Notes under the pieces: generated by a model
Databases searched by the model: none
Told to the model about the DNA's origin: nothing
The model's input: only the letters and a program-made list of their open reading frames with translations
Part shown: positions 23,627-31,661 of the stretch, piece by piece
Layout: the number at the start of each line of letters is the position of its first letter
How positions within the stretch are numbered: the first letter of the stretch is position 1
Made by a program: the position numbers and the translations under genes
Assembly: GCF_015645445.1 (NCBI RefSeq)
Contig: NZ_JADOGI010000008.1
Location: 30,785 to 94,784 of the forward strand
From: Nonomuraea cypriaca
GTDB lineage: Bacteria; Actinomycetota; Actinomycetes; Streptosporangiales; Streptosporangiaceae
DNA: 64,000 nucleotides
Direction of reading: 5' to 3'

Positions 23627-25267
23627 TCACCGGGGATCGGGCGGGGCGGGAACGGCCCGGCCGCAGGCTGTGCCCTTGCAGCCCTGAAGCTGGTCGAGGT
23701 GGCGGTCGAGGTGCTCGACGACCTCGGCGTACGCGGGATCCTCGTGGCGCGAGCGCAGTTCGTGGGGGTCGACCGAGTAGTCGTACAGCTCGCGCTCGCC
23801 CTTGACGTAGCGGACGTACAGGTAACGCCTGGTCCTGATCGCCTCGTAGGCCACGCTGAGCACCTGGCCCTGACCCGGCGGTCTGCGGCCCTGCGCGACC
23901 GTGAAGTCCTGGTCGAGGTCGCCGCGCGCGGCGGCGGCGCCGGACGGGTCGTCCTTCGCCGAGGTCTCGGCCGCGACGGTCGGCAGGGCGCCGTTGCCCG
24001 CCTCGTGCAGCACCGGACGCAGGCTCGTCTTTTCCGGGTCGCGGGCGTACGGCAGCAGCGAGCGCCCGTCGACCGCCAGCCCGGGACGCACGCCGGCGGC
24101 GTCGGCGATCGTGGCGGCGAGGTCGGTGTTGTTGACCAGTTCCCTCGACGTGCGCCCGGCCGGCAGGCCGGGGCCGCGCACGTAGAGAGGCAGGTGCGAG
24201 GACGCCTGATGCGGCAGGTACTTGCCCGTCGGGATGCGGTGCTCGCCGAAGAAGAAGCCGTTGTCGGCGGCGAAGACCAGGTAGGTGTTGTCCAGTTGCC
24301 CGGTCTGCCGCAGCGTGCCGACGATCCGCTCGACGGCCTCGTCCACGGCGAGCAGTGCCTCCAGCCGGCCCCGGTAGCTCTTCTCGATCTGGGTCTTGGC
24401 CTGCGCGGTCAGCCTCGGGTATGCCCGCATGTACGCAGGCTTGTCGGAGACGTCGGCCTCGTCGAACCAGGGCTTGCGAGGCATGGGCTCGTCGGCGAAC
24501 TTCCCCTTGTGCCTGGGCGCGGGCCTGGGTGCGGGGCCGACACCCGCGCCGCCCGCCCTGGGCTGACCGGCCGCCGCCAGGTCCTCCCCGTGCGGGGCGA
24601 GGAAGGCCGTGCTGAGGAAGAACGGCCGGTCTGCCTTGGCCATGCGGTTGATGAAGTCGACCGACTTGTCGCGGTAGACATCGGTCTGGTAGTAGCGCGG
24701 GTCCTCGACCTTCGGGTCGCCGTACGTCGTCAGCTTGCCGTTCTCGTTGAGCGTGTAGCCGTACATGAGGTAGGTCGTGGGGTCGATGGAGCCACGCCAT
24801 TCCGTCCAGCCCGGTGGGACGTACGTCTTGTCGCCTTTGCCATAGCCGTTCGGATATTTCCCGATATGGGAGGTGGCGTAGCCGGCGTTCTTCAGCCAGA
24901 CCGGCAGCGTGTTCTTGTCGTTGAGCTTGCCGTAGCCGCCGGCCGGGGGCGCGTTGTGCCTGACGCCGTTGTTGTGGGCGTACTGGCCGGTCAGGTACGT
25001 CGCGCGGGACGGGCAGCAGATCGACTCGGAGGCGTAGAAGTTCGCGAAGTCCACGCCGCCCGCACCCAGCAGCTCGCGGGTGCGGGGCATGACCCGCATC
25101 GACTCCAGCCACTGGTCGTCCGTCATGATCATGACGATGTTGGGCTTCTTCGGCGCCTCGCGCGCGGACGCGGCCTCGGGGCCGCCGATCGCGATCACGG
25201 CCGTCAGCACCATGGTGAGGACCAGCCCGATCCGGACCATCCATCTGACCTTCGTCCGTGCAACCAT
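23627..25267 (-). CDS. Secreted sulfatase (formylglycine type)
   Basis: A 546-residue arylsulfatase-type enzyme. It has an N-terminal signal peptide (RWMVRIGLVLTMVLTAVIAI, cleavage after AASA), KPNIVMIMTDDQ with the metal-binding Asp pair, and the C-x-P-S-R motif as CCPSRATYLTGQ. There Cys is converted to formylglycine by a sulfatase-modifying enzyme not in this window. It probably acts outside the membrane on sulfated glycans or phenolic sulfates. ATG at 25267 follows GAGGAGAGG. It stands as a single gene, followed by a small GGCTGG/CCAGCC hairpin near 23590-23606. Confidence 0.9.
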   Translation of the reverse strand: MVARTKVRWMVRIGLVLTMVLTAVIAIGGPEAASAREAPKKPNIVMIMTDDQWLESMRVMPRTRELLGAGGVDFANFYASESICCPSRATYLTGQYAHNNGVRHNAPPAGGYGKLNDKNTLPVWLKNAGYATSHIGKYPNGYGKGDKTYVPPGWTEWRGSIDPTTYLMYGYTLNENGKLTTYGDPKVEDPRYYQTDVYRDKSVDFINRMAKADRPFFLSTAFLAPHGEDLAAAGQPRAGGAGVGPAPRPAPRHKGKFADEPMPRKPWFDEADVSDKPAYMRAYPRLTAQAKTQIEKSYRGRLEALLAVDEAVERIVGTLRQTGQLDNTYLVFAADNGFFFGEHRIPTGKYLPHQASSHLPLYVRGPGLPAGRTSRELVNNTDLAATIADAAGVRPGLAVDGRSLLPYARDPEKTSLRPVLHEAGNGALPTVAAETSAKDDPSGAAAARGDLDQDFTVAQGRRPPGQGQVLSVAYEAIRTRRYLYVRYVKGERELYDYSVDPHELRSRHEDPAYAEVVEHLDRHLDQLQGCKGTACGRAVPAPPDPR

Positions 25268-25319
25268 CGTGGCATCCTCTCCTCTCTCCTTGGTGTCTCC
25301 TTGGCGCCCCCCAGGGGAA

Positions 25320-26420
25320 TCAGCCAGGTGATCCGGCGAGGAGGGGGTCGATGGTGTGGCGGGCCCTGATCAGGTCCGCGGCGCTTCTGGGGTCGCGTTC
25401 GAGCTGGAAGCGGAGCCAGGCCAGGGCCGCAGGCAGCAGCGTGGCGAGGTGTTCTGAGGCGCAGTGGCCGGCGCCGGGGACGAGCCACGCGGTGGCGTTC
25501 GGGTCGCCGTGGAAGACCGCGGTGTCCTCCGCCGGCAGGTACGGGTCGGCCGTCCCGTTGACGGCCAGCAGGGGCACGGGAAGCGGGTCGTCCAGCAGCC
25601 CCTGCCGGCGCAGTGAGAAGTCCGCGGCGAAGCGGTCCGCGTCGTCCGCGGTCGGGAGCGCGGCCAGGCCGAGGGCGTGGCCGACGATGCCCGGCATGCC
25701 GTTGGGGAGTGTGCTGAGGTCGACGGTGTGCCCCGCGGCGCCGACCGGCCCGCCGATGTCGACGGCGGCGTGCACCCGGCCGGTGAGGGCGAGCTTGGCG
25801 GCCCAGTGCCCGCCGAAGCTCAGGCCGACGAACGCGGTACGCCCGGCCCCGACGTGCCCGGCGATCCGCTCAACGGCTCCGGCGAGGATGACGTCGGCGT
25901 CGGCGGCCAGGGGGACCTCTGATTCGCCGGTGCCCGGCATGTCGAGCACGGCCACGGTCATGCCGCGGGCCGCCGCCAGCGCGGTACGGTGCACCTCGAC
26001 CTTCCAGGTGTCCACTCCGCCGCTCATGACCAGCAGCGACCTGCTGTCACCGCGATAGAGGTGGACCGGCACCGGCGTGGTGCCCGAGCGGTAGGGCACC
26101 TCGCAGACCCAGCGCTCGAACGCGGCGGCCTTGGGATAGCACGCCAGCTGCCGTTCGTACGCCTGGACCCGCGCGGGGCCGGCCAGGCAGGGGAACCTGG
26201 CCGCACCCCAGCACAGCGCGGCCGTCAGCCACTGCTCGCCGGCCTCGGCCGCCAGGGCCTCCGCACGCCAGACGGGGACCCAGCTCGACGGCCCGTCACC
26301 CCACATGTCGTCGACGCTCGCGCGGACCCGCGAGATCACCGGCTCGGGGATGCCCCAGCCGGCGAACTGGAGTGCGCGCTCCGCGAACACCGTCGCGGGC
26401 TCCAGAGGAAACTCGAACAT
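25320..26420 (-). CDS. FrsA-like alpha/beta hydrolase
   Basis: A 366-residue protein with an N-terminal helical cap domain. The alpha/beta-hydrolase core has LLVMSGGVDTWK, VLDMPGTGES, the nucleophile elbow GLSFGGHW (Ser), VNGTADPYLP (acid) and PGAGHCA (His). This layout matches FrsA/DUF1100 esterases, including fungal-pigment-type C-C hydrolases. ATG at 26420 gives the usual start; the longer frame to 26777 is arginine-rich antisense of the next gene. It ends 8 nt from the TetR gene stop and is probably co-transcribed with it. Confidence 0.88.
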   Translation of the reverse strand: MFEFPLEPATVFAERALQFAGWGIPEPVISRVRASVDDMWGDGPSSWVPVWRAEALAAEAGEQWLTAALCWGAARFPCLAGPARVQAYERQLACYPKAAAFERWVCEVPYRSGTTPVPVHLYRGDSRSLLVMSGGVDTWKVEVHRTALAAARGMTVAVLDMPGTGESEVPLAADADVILAGAVERIAGHVGAGRTAFVGLSFGGHWAAKLALTGRVHAAVDIGGPVGAAGHTVDLSTLPNGMPGIVGHALGLAALPTADDADRFAADFSLRRQGLLDDPLPVPLLAVNGTADPYLPAEDTAVFHGDPNATAWLVPGAGHCASEHLATLLPAALAWLRFQLERDPRSAADLIRARHTIDPLLAGSPG

Positions 26421-26428
26421 GGTTCTCG

Positions 26429-27127
26429 CTATCGGTTCAGGTAGGTCTCGATGCCGTCCAGGACTCGGCGCAGCCCGAACTCGAAGCCGTCGCCCGCCGG
26501 TGCGCCGTGCTCCCCCAGGTGGTCGAGTACGGCGTTCAGGTGGGGGAAGCGCTCCCGCGCGTCCCTGACCAGCTCGTAGATCTCGGTGAAACTCTGCGGT
26601 TGCTCGTCGACGGCGGGCTGGGTGGCTCCTCTGACGTAGCCGTTGACGAGGAGCACGGTCTCGAGCGCCTCGGCGGGCGTCAGGCCGGAGCCGGACATGG
26701 TGGCCAGGGCGGCCTCCAGCCGGGCGGTCTCGTTCGGGCCCAGGACGCGGCGGGTCGTGACGAGGGCGAGGGCCCACGGGTGGCGCAGGAAGATGTCGCG
26801 GGTGTCCCTGGCCCAGCGTTCGATGCCGGCCCGCCAGCGCTCCGGGTCGGTCTGCTCGGGCGGCGGCGGGCCGATGGCGGTGTCCAGCATCAGGCTGATG
26901 AGGTCGTCCTTGGTGGAGACGTGCCGGTAGAGCGACATCGTCCCCGAGCCGAGCCGGGTGGCCAGCCGCTGCATGGACAGCGCGGCCAGCCCTTCGGCGT
27001 CGGCGATGTCGATGGCCTCGGATACGATCCTGTCCAGGCTCAGCGCCGGCTTGGGACCGCGCGGCGGGCGCCGGCGGTCTCCCCAGAGCCAGGCGGCGTC
27101 CGTGGGCTTGTCGGGACTGCCGGTCAT
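26429..27127 (-). CDS. TetR/AcrR-family regulator
   Basis: A 232-residue repressor. The N-terminal helix-turn-helix reads GLAALSMQRLATRLGSGTMSLYRHVSTKDDLI, seen as LSMQRLATRLGSGTMSLYRH. The C-terminal ligand domain (TetR_C) contains RHPWALALV. Its ATG overlaps the ferredoxin-chimera TGA by 4 nt. The likely target is the pair of GTATG-N-CATAC palindromes at 27617-27648, which would give autoregulation and control of the divergent DUF2306 gene. Confidence 0.92.
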   Translation of the reverse strand: MTGSPDKPTDAAWLWGDRRRPPRGPKPALSLDRIVSEAIDIADAEGLAALSMQRLATRLGSGTMSLYRHVSTKDDLISLMLDTAIGPPPPEQTDPERWRAGIERWARDTRDIFLRHPWALALVTTRRVLGPNETARLEAALATMSGSGLTPAEALETVLLVNGYVRGATQPAVDEQPQSFTEIYELVRDARERFPHLNAVLDHLGEHGAPAGDGFEFGLRRVLDGIETYLNR

Positions 27128-27582
27128 CGCGTGCTCCTTGCTCCTACGACGGCTCCCACGAGGTCGCCCACGAGGTCGCCCCAGGGCGTCCCGTCGAGGA
27201 TGGCGCGGCGGTAGGTCGCCAGGGCGCGGGCGGCGTTGACGCACAGCGCGCCGCGCAGCAGGCCGTTCCGGCCGAACAGGGCCACCATCGAGTCGCCGTC
27301 CTCCTGTATGCGCACCTCGTCCTCGGGCCCGGCCCGGCCGATGAACCGGACCTTCGCCTCGAACTGGTCGGACCAGAAGTACGGTATCGGGGTGTAGGGG
27401 TCGTCCCCCATGAGCAGGGTGTCGGCGGCCGCCGCCTCGACCTCGTCCCACGCCTCCTCGGGAGGCTCCGCCCGCTGGACGACGGCCTTGCCGGCCGAGT
27501 CGTCGATGTCGAACACCGACGGCGCCTCCATCAGGCAGCAGGCGTAGCCCTGGCAGATCCCGGGGTCGACGGTCACCCTCAT
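27124..27582 (-). pseudogene. Ferredoxin/ferredoxin-reductase chimera
   Basis: 152 residues. Residues 1-52 are the front of a small 3Fe-4S ferredoxin (MRVTVDPGICQGYACC, then APSVFDIDD). The last cysteine (C-P) and end of the ferredoxin are missing. From about residue 60 the chain is the C-terminal domain of an FAD ferredoxin reductase (DPYTPIPYFWSDQFEAK to ARALATYRRAI). The parent genes are often adjacent in P450 systems, so one deletion could have fused them in frame, removing about 310 reductase residues. It has a good ribosome site (AAAGGAG) and a regulated promoter, so it is probably still translated, but neither half should work. Confidence 0.75.
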
Positions 27583-27616
27583 GACGCTTCGCTCCTTTCC
27601 TTCACGACTCTTCTGC

Positions 27617-27648
27617 GTATGCTATACCCAAATAAGAGTATGACATAC
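27617..27648. promoter_or_regulatory. Two TetR-type palindromes spaced 21 bp
   Basis: GTATGCTATAC (27617-27627, one mismatch) and GTATGACATAC (27638-27648, perfect) are copies of the palindrome GTATG-N-CATAC. Their starts are 21 bp apart, two helical turns. They lie in the 108-bp space between the divergent ferredoxin-tetR unit and the DUF2306 gene, within an outer GCGTATG/CATACGC repeat. Confidence 0.75.
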
Positions 27649-27690
27649 GCTAATCTGCGTGCACTGTACGCAACCCGTTGAGGAGCGACC

Positions 27691-28497
27691 ATGACAGAAC
27701 GCACACCCACGAGTAAGTCCCGATGGTGGCCCCGGTCGTGGGAACGTCCGTGGATCGCGCCGCTGGTGGTGATCTGCGTCGTGTTCCTGGCGTTCTCGCT
27801 GCCGCCGTACCTCGCCATGACCCCCCGCATCGAGCTGCGGGAGAGCATCTGGATGCTGCACTTCTGGCTGGTGGCCGCCCACATCTCGTTCGGCTCCATC
27901 GCGCTGATGGCGTGCTGCGTCCAGGTGTGGCCGTGGTTTCGCGGGCGTTTTCCCGCCGTGCACCGGTGGATCGGCCGGATCTACGTCTTCGCGGGCGTCC
28001 TGCCCGCCGGGCTGCTCGGCGTGCTGGTCTCCGTGCTGCACAGCCAGGGCGTGGCCGCCCAGCTCGGGAACCTGCTGCTCAGCCTCCTGTGGCTGTACAC
28101 GTCGTGGGCCGGCTACCGGGCGGCCCGCGAGCGCCGCTTCGCCGAGCACCGCAAGTGGATGGTGCGCGCCTTCATGCTGTGCTTCTCGATCGTGGTGAAC
28201 CGGCTCTGGGTGCTGGTGACCCTCGGTCTGGCCATGCCGCAGCTGGAGTCGACGTACAAGGGGGACGAGATCGCGATGGTGCAGTCGGCGACCTCCGCCG
28301 CCGTCTGGCTGAGCTGGGTCGTCAACCTCCTCATCGCCGAATGGTGGCTGCAGTATCGCGGCGCCGCCCGCCGTCGCCGGCCCGCCACCCCGCGCACCCC
28401 GGAACCCACCGCAGGTTCCGCCACGGGGACCGTCACGGAGCCCATCCCTCAGCAGCCGGCGGCGGTGCCCGCCGGCGCGCAGGACGCGCGCGCGTGA
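27691..28497 (+). CDS. DUF2306 integral membrane protein
   Basis: A 268-residue protein with six or seven membrane helices. It has conserved histidines in MLHFWLVAAHISFGSIALM and the DUF2306 hallmark FPAVHRWIGRIYVFAGVLPAG, plus RRFAEHRKWMVRAF, a layout reminiscent of heme-binding membrane proteins. Function is unknown. The start follows GAGGAGCGACC. It is divergent from the ferredoxin/TetR unit and is followed by a Tat-exported hydrolase 98 nt later. Confidence 0.85.
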   Translation: MTERTPTSKSRWWPRSWERPWIAPLVVICVVFLAFSLPPYLAMTPRIELRESIWMLHFWLVAAHISFGSIALMACCVQVWPWFRGRFPAVHRWIGRIYVFAGVLPAGLLGVLVSVLHSQGVAAQLGNLLLSLLWLYTSWAGYRAARERRFAEHRKWMVRAFMLCFSIVVNRLWVLVTLGLAMPQLESTYKGDEIAMVQSATSAAVWLSWVVNLLIAEWWLQYRGAARRRRPATPRTPEPTAGSATGTVTEPIPQQPAAVPAGAQDARA

Positions 28498-28595
28498 TCG
28501 CGCGTCGCGACCAGCCCGTGGTGCCGCTCCGCCGCCGATCCATCGACCCGGCCACTCCGGTCATCGACCCCGACCACTCCGAGGGAGATCCCAGC

Positions 28596-29543
28596 ATGTC
28601 CGAGCCCACTCGACGCAACCTCCTGCGCGGCACCGCGGCCACGGCGACCGGCGCCGCCGTCGCGGCGCTGGCCGCCCCGGCGGCGGCGCGCGCGGACGGC
28701 GACCGCGAGCAGGCGCCGACCTTCGTCCTCGTGCACAGCACGTCCTGCTCGTCGTCCTGGTGGGGGCCGCTGATCGGCGAGCTCGCCCTGCGCGGTCACC
28801 GGGCGCTCGCCGTCGACCTGCCCGGCCACGGGCCCGGCGCCTACTACCCCAAGGCGTACCAGGCGCCCCAGGACCTCAAGGCGCTGGCCACCGAGCCCTC
28901 ACCCACCGCGAAACTCACCGTCGACGACTACGCCGAGCACGTCGAACGCGTCGTCACGCGGGCGAGCGCGCGCGGCCCGGTCATCCTCGCCGGGCACGGT
29001 GACGCCGGCGGCGCCGTGCTCGGCAGGCTCGGCAACGCCATTCCCGGCCGCATCAGGCACCTCGTCTACATCGACGCCTTCCTCTGCGTGGACCTGGCCA
29101 CCATGGGCGACTACCAGCAGGTGCCGGAGAACGGCGGCGCACTGCCCGTCCCGGCGATCGGGAACCCGGCCGAGCTGGGCGTCGCCCGCATCAACTGGCG
29201 CTCGGGGAACCCCAAGGACGTCGCGGCCTTCAAGGCGGCCCTCGCCGCCGACTTCACCGACGAGGCGCTGCGCGCCATGCTCAACTCCCTCCAGCCCGAC
29301 GAGGCCGCCGCCGTGTGGGGCGCGGACGTCAAGGTCGACGCCCGTACGTGGGGGCGCATCCCGCGCACGTACGTCCGATTCAGCAAGGACCGTACGTTCC
29401 CTGTGGCGTTGCAGGACCGGATGATCCGCGAAGCCGACCGGCTCACCCCTCGCAACCGCTTCAAGGTGCACACCGTGGCCGCACCCCACGCCGGGCCCCT
29501 GCACCGGCCCGAGATCGTCAAGATCCTCGACGGTCTCGCCTGA
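28596..29543 (+). CDS. Tat-exported alpha/beta-hydrolase-fold protein with altered nucleophile elbow
   Basis: A 315-residue protein. A twin-arginine signal (TRRNLLRGT, then an alanine-rich stretch to ARA) precedes an alpha/beta-hydrolase domain with FVLVHSTSCSSSWWGPLIG and AVDLPGHGPG. The nucleophile elbow, normally G-H-S-x-G-G, reads AGHGDAGGAVL, so the catalytic serine is missing unless the adjacent Asp serves. The late His is kept in AAPHAGPL. ATG at 28596 follows GAGGGAG. It probably forms a unit with the DUF2306 gene. It could be a non-hydrolytic binding protein or an Asp-nucleophile variant. Confidence 0.82.
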   Translation: MSEPTRRNLLRGTAATATGAAVAALAAPAAARADGDREQAPTFVLVHSTSCSSSWWGPLIGELALRGHRALAVDLPGHGPGAYYPKAYQAPQDLKALATEPSPTAKLTVDDYAEHVERVVTRASARGPVILAGHGDAGGAVLGRLGNAIPGRIRHLVYIDAFLCVDLATMGDYQQVPENGGALPVPAIGNPAELGVARINWRSGNPKDVAAFKAALAADFTDEALRAMLNSLQPDEAAAVWGADVKVDARTWGRIPRTYVRFSKDRTFPVALQDRMIREADRLTPRNRFKVHTVAAPHAGPLHRPEIVKILDGLA

Positions 29544-29546
29544 CCG

Positions 29547-30140
29547 CTAACGGGCCTGCTCCTGGGCCGGCCGCCCCCGGTATCCGGCCAGGAGCGCGCC
29601 CACGGCGGTGCGGATCGACTCGCCCACGTCGTCCTCGATGCCGGTGGTCAGTGCGGTGAACAGGATGCCCAGCACGCTCATCTCCAGCAGCATCGCGTCG
29701 TCGTCGGTGACGTCGATGCCGGCGGCGCGGCACTGGCGGGCGATGAGGTCGCGCCTGCCGCGGATGGCCTCGGTGAGCCGGCTCCGCAGGTGGGGGCTGC
29801 GGTTGCTCTCCAGGTGCAGCTCGAACAGGGCCAGCGGCTCGTGGGGGTCCTCGGTCAGCATCGAGGTCATGACCGCCACCAGGGCCTGCTCCAGATCGGC
29901 GGGCGCGAGCGGGCGTACGACATGGCTGTCCACGCGCTCGCCGAGGCGCCGGGTGATCCGCTCGATGATCCCGTTGACCAGGGCGTCGCGGGTGCGGAAG
30001 TAGCGCGAGGTGGTGCCCGCCGGCACCGCGGCGGCGGTGTCGACCGCCCGGTGGGTCAGCCCGCGTGACCCCTGTTCTGCGAGCACGGCGATGGCGGCGT
30101 CGGCGATGCGATCACGGCGCTGCGGGTTAGGCGCTGGCAC
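29547..30140 (-). CDS. TetR/AcrR-family regulator
   Basis: A 197-residue protein from GTG at 30140 (PAPNPQRRDRIADAAIAVLA). The helix-turn-helix is RGLTHRAVDTAAAVPAGTTS followed by YFRTRDALV. The alternative GTG at 30182 adds 14 residues and overlaps the flavoprotein gene by 56 nt. It is co-transcribed downstream of the FAD monooxygenase and is the natural ligand of the tandem palindromes at 31592-31619. It is convergent with the hydrolase gene, 3 nt away. Confidence 0.88.
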   Translation of the reverse strand: MPAPNPQRRDRIADAAIAVLAEQGSRGLTHRAVDTAAAVPAGTTSRYFRTRDALVNGIIERITRRLGERVDSHVVRPLAPADLEQALVAVMTSMLTEDPHEPLALFELHLESNRSPHLRSRLTEAIRGRRDLIARQCRAAGIDVTDDDAMLLEMSVLGILFTALTTGIEDDVGESIRTAVGALLAGYRGRPAQEQAR

Positions 30141-31572
30141 GGTCCGGTCGGTCTCCCGGGTCGGGGTGGTCTGCCTGGCCACACCATTTCACCAGAGCCG
30201 CGCGGATGCCGTCGTGATCGCCGGCCCAGGCGACGTAACCGTCGGGCCGGATCAGCGCGGCCCGCGGCCCGAGCCGGCCGAGGGGCCGGACCTGCCGTAC
30301 GCGGTCCCGCCATGGGGCGGCCACGCCGTCGTCCGCCAGCAGGACGAAGCGGCCGTCACGCAGCACCTCGTACAGGCGGCCCTGATCCGTCGGCCCGTCC
30401 ACGGCTCGACGGCCCGCGAGCGGGTGGGGGCGCGCTTCGCCGGGCGGATAGGCGATCTCCAGCCCGGACAGTGTCCCGAGGATGCGGCGGCGGCCGGCGC
30501 CGGTGCGCAACAGCGCCGCCATGACCCGCCGGTTGATCTCCAGGCGGATGCCGGATCCGGCCAGCACCAACCGGGTGAGGCGGTCGGTCATCGCCAGTAC
30601 GGCGGCGCCCACCGGATGCCGTTCCGCGTGGTAGGTGTCGAGCAGCCACCGCGGAGCCCAGCCACGCAGCTCGGCGGCGAGCTTCCAGCCGAGGTTGACG
30701 GCGTCCTGGATGCCGGTGTTCATGCCCTGGCCGCCGACGGGTGAGCTCACGTGCGCGGCGTCCCCGATCAGGAAGACCCGGCCGGACCGGTAGTCGCGGG
30801 CCTGGCGGCGTTCGGCGGCGAATCGGGAGAACCAGCGCGGCTCGCTCATGTCGTAGTCGGTGCCTGCGATGCGGTGGAACGCGTCGCGAATCTGCGCGAA
30901 GCTCGCCTCCCCTGCCTCGGAGTCGCCGTTCAGCAGCCACGCGCCGACCCGGAACCAGCCGTCTCCGAACGGTATCGCCACGATCGCGCCCTGGGCGCTC
31001 ACCTGGTTGATGGGCGGCAGGCCGGGGCCGGGGACGCGGACGTCGGCCAGCAGCATGGGCATGCTGTAGGTCTCCCCGGTGAAGCCCACGTCCAGCAGTT
31101 CGCGTACGGTGCTGTGCGCGCCGTCGGCGCCGATGACATACCTGGCCGGCAGATCGGTTCCGTCCGCCAGCGTGAGCCGGACGGATTCCGCGTCCTGGGA
31201 GAGGCCGACGACGTTCGCGTTCCTGACGATCTCCACGCCGAGTTCGGCGGCGCGCTCGCGCAGGACCTCCTCCGTGCCGCTCTGCGGCACGATCAGCAGC
31301 ATCGGATACCGGGTGTCGAGCCGGCCGAAGTCCACGCGGGTCGCGTAGCCGGGGTGCACGGTCCGCAGCGGGTTACCCCTCGCGACCAGTTCATCGGCCA
31401 TGCCCCTGGCGTCGAGCAGCTCCAGGGCCCGGGCGTGCAGGCCGAACGCCCGGGTGACGGCGGAGTCGGTGCCGCGCTTCTCCACGATCGTGCAGGACAC
31501 GCCCGCCAGGGCCAGCTCACAGGCGACCATCAGGCCGGTCGGGCCGGCCCCCACGATGACGACGTCGTTCAT
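30127..31572 (-). CDS. FAD-dependent aromatic monooxygenase
   Basis: A 481-residue class A flavin hydroxylase. It has the N-terminal dinucleotide motif VIVGAGPTGLMVACELALAG, the DG motif VIGADGAHSTVRELL and the GD motif RVFLIGDAAHVSSPVGGQGMN. The C-terminal thioredoxin-like tail ends in VAWAGDHDGIRAAL. It resembles polyketide or phenol hydroxylases (PgaE/RdmE/MhpA-like). ATG at 31572 follows GAGGGAG. It overlaps the downstream tetR start, and two operators sit 20-48 nt upstream, so expression is likely induced by a substrate-like ligand, often a xenobiotic or antibiotic such as rifampicin in relatives. Confidence 0.92.
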   Translation of the reverse strand: MNDVVIVGAGPTGLMVACELALAGVSCTIVEKRGTDSAVTRAFGLHARALELLDARGMADELVARGNPLRTVHPGYATRVDFGRLDTRYPMLLIVPQSGTEEVLRERAAELGVEIVRNANVVGLSQDAESVRLTLADGTDLPARYVIGADGAHSTVRELLDVGFTGETYSMPMLLADVRVPGPGLPPINQVSAQGAIVAIPFGDGWFRVGAWLLNGDSEAGEASFAQIRDAFHRIAGTDYDMSEPRWFSRFAAERRQARDYRSGRVFLIGDAAHVSSPVGGQGMNTGIQDAVNLGWKLAAELRGWAPRWLLDTYHAERHPVGAAVLAMTDRLTRLVLAGSGIRLEINRRVMAALLRTGAGRRRILGTLSGLEIAYPPGEARPHPLAGRRAVDGPTDQGRLYEVLRDGRFVLLADDGVAAPWRDRVRQVRPLGRLGPRAALIRPDGYVAWAGDHDGIRAALVKWCGQADHPDPGDRPDRASA

Positions 31573-31591
31573 GACGCTCCCTCGGTCATTC

Positions 31592-31619
31592 GCTACATTT
31601 GTAGCGCTACATCTGTAGC
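31592..31619. promoter_or_regulatory. Two abutting TetR-type palindromes
   Basis: GCTACATTTGTAGC (31592-31605) is immediately followed by GCTACATCTGTAGC (31606-31619). Each is a perfect 6-bp inverted repeat with a 2-base centre, 14 bp apart. They lie directly upstream of the FAD monooxygenase-tetR operon. Confidence 0.85.
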
Positions 31620-31661
31620 GTACATCGTGACGCGTGAACCGAGAAGAAGGCACATCGAGAC

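Noticed and set aside
30141..30182. Longer TetR start at GTG 30182
   Set aside because: It would add 14 residues before the usual N-terminus, extend the overlap with the flavoprotein gene to 56 nt, and has only a weak ribosome site; 30140 fits relatives better, though not proven.
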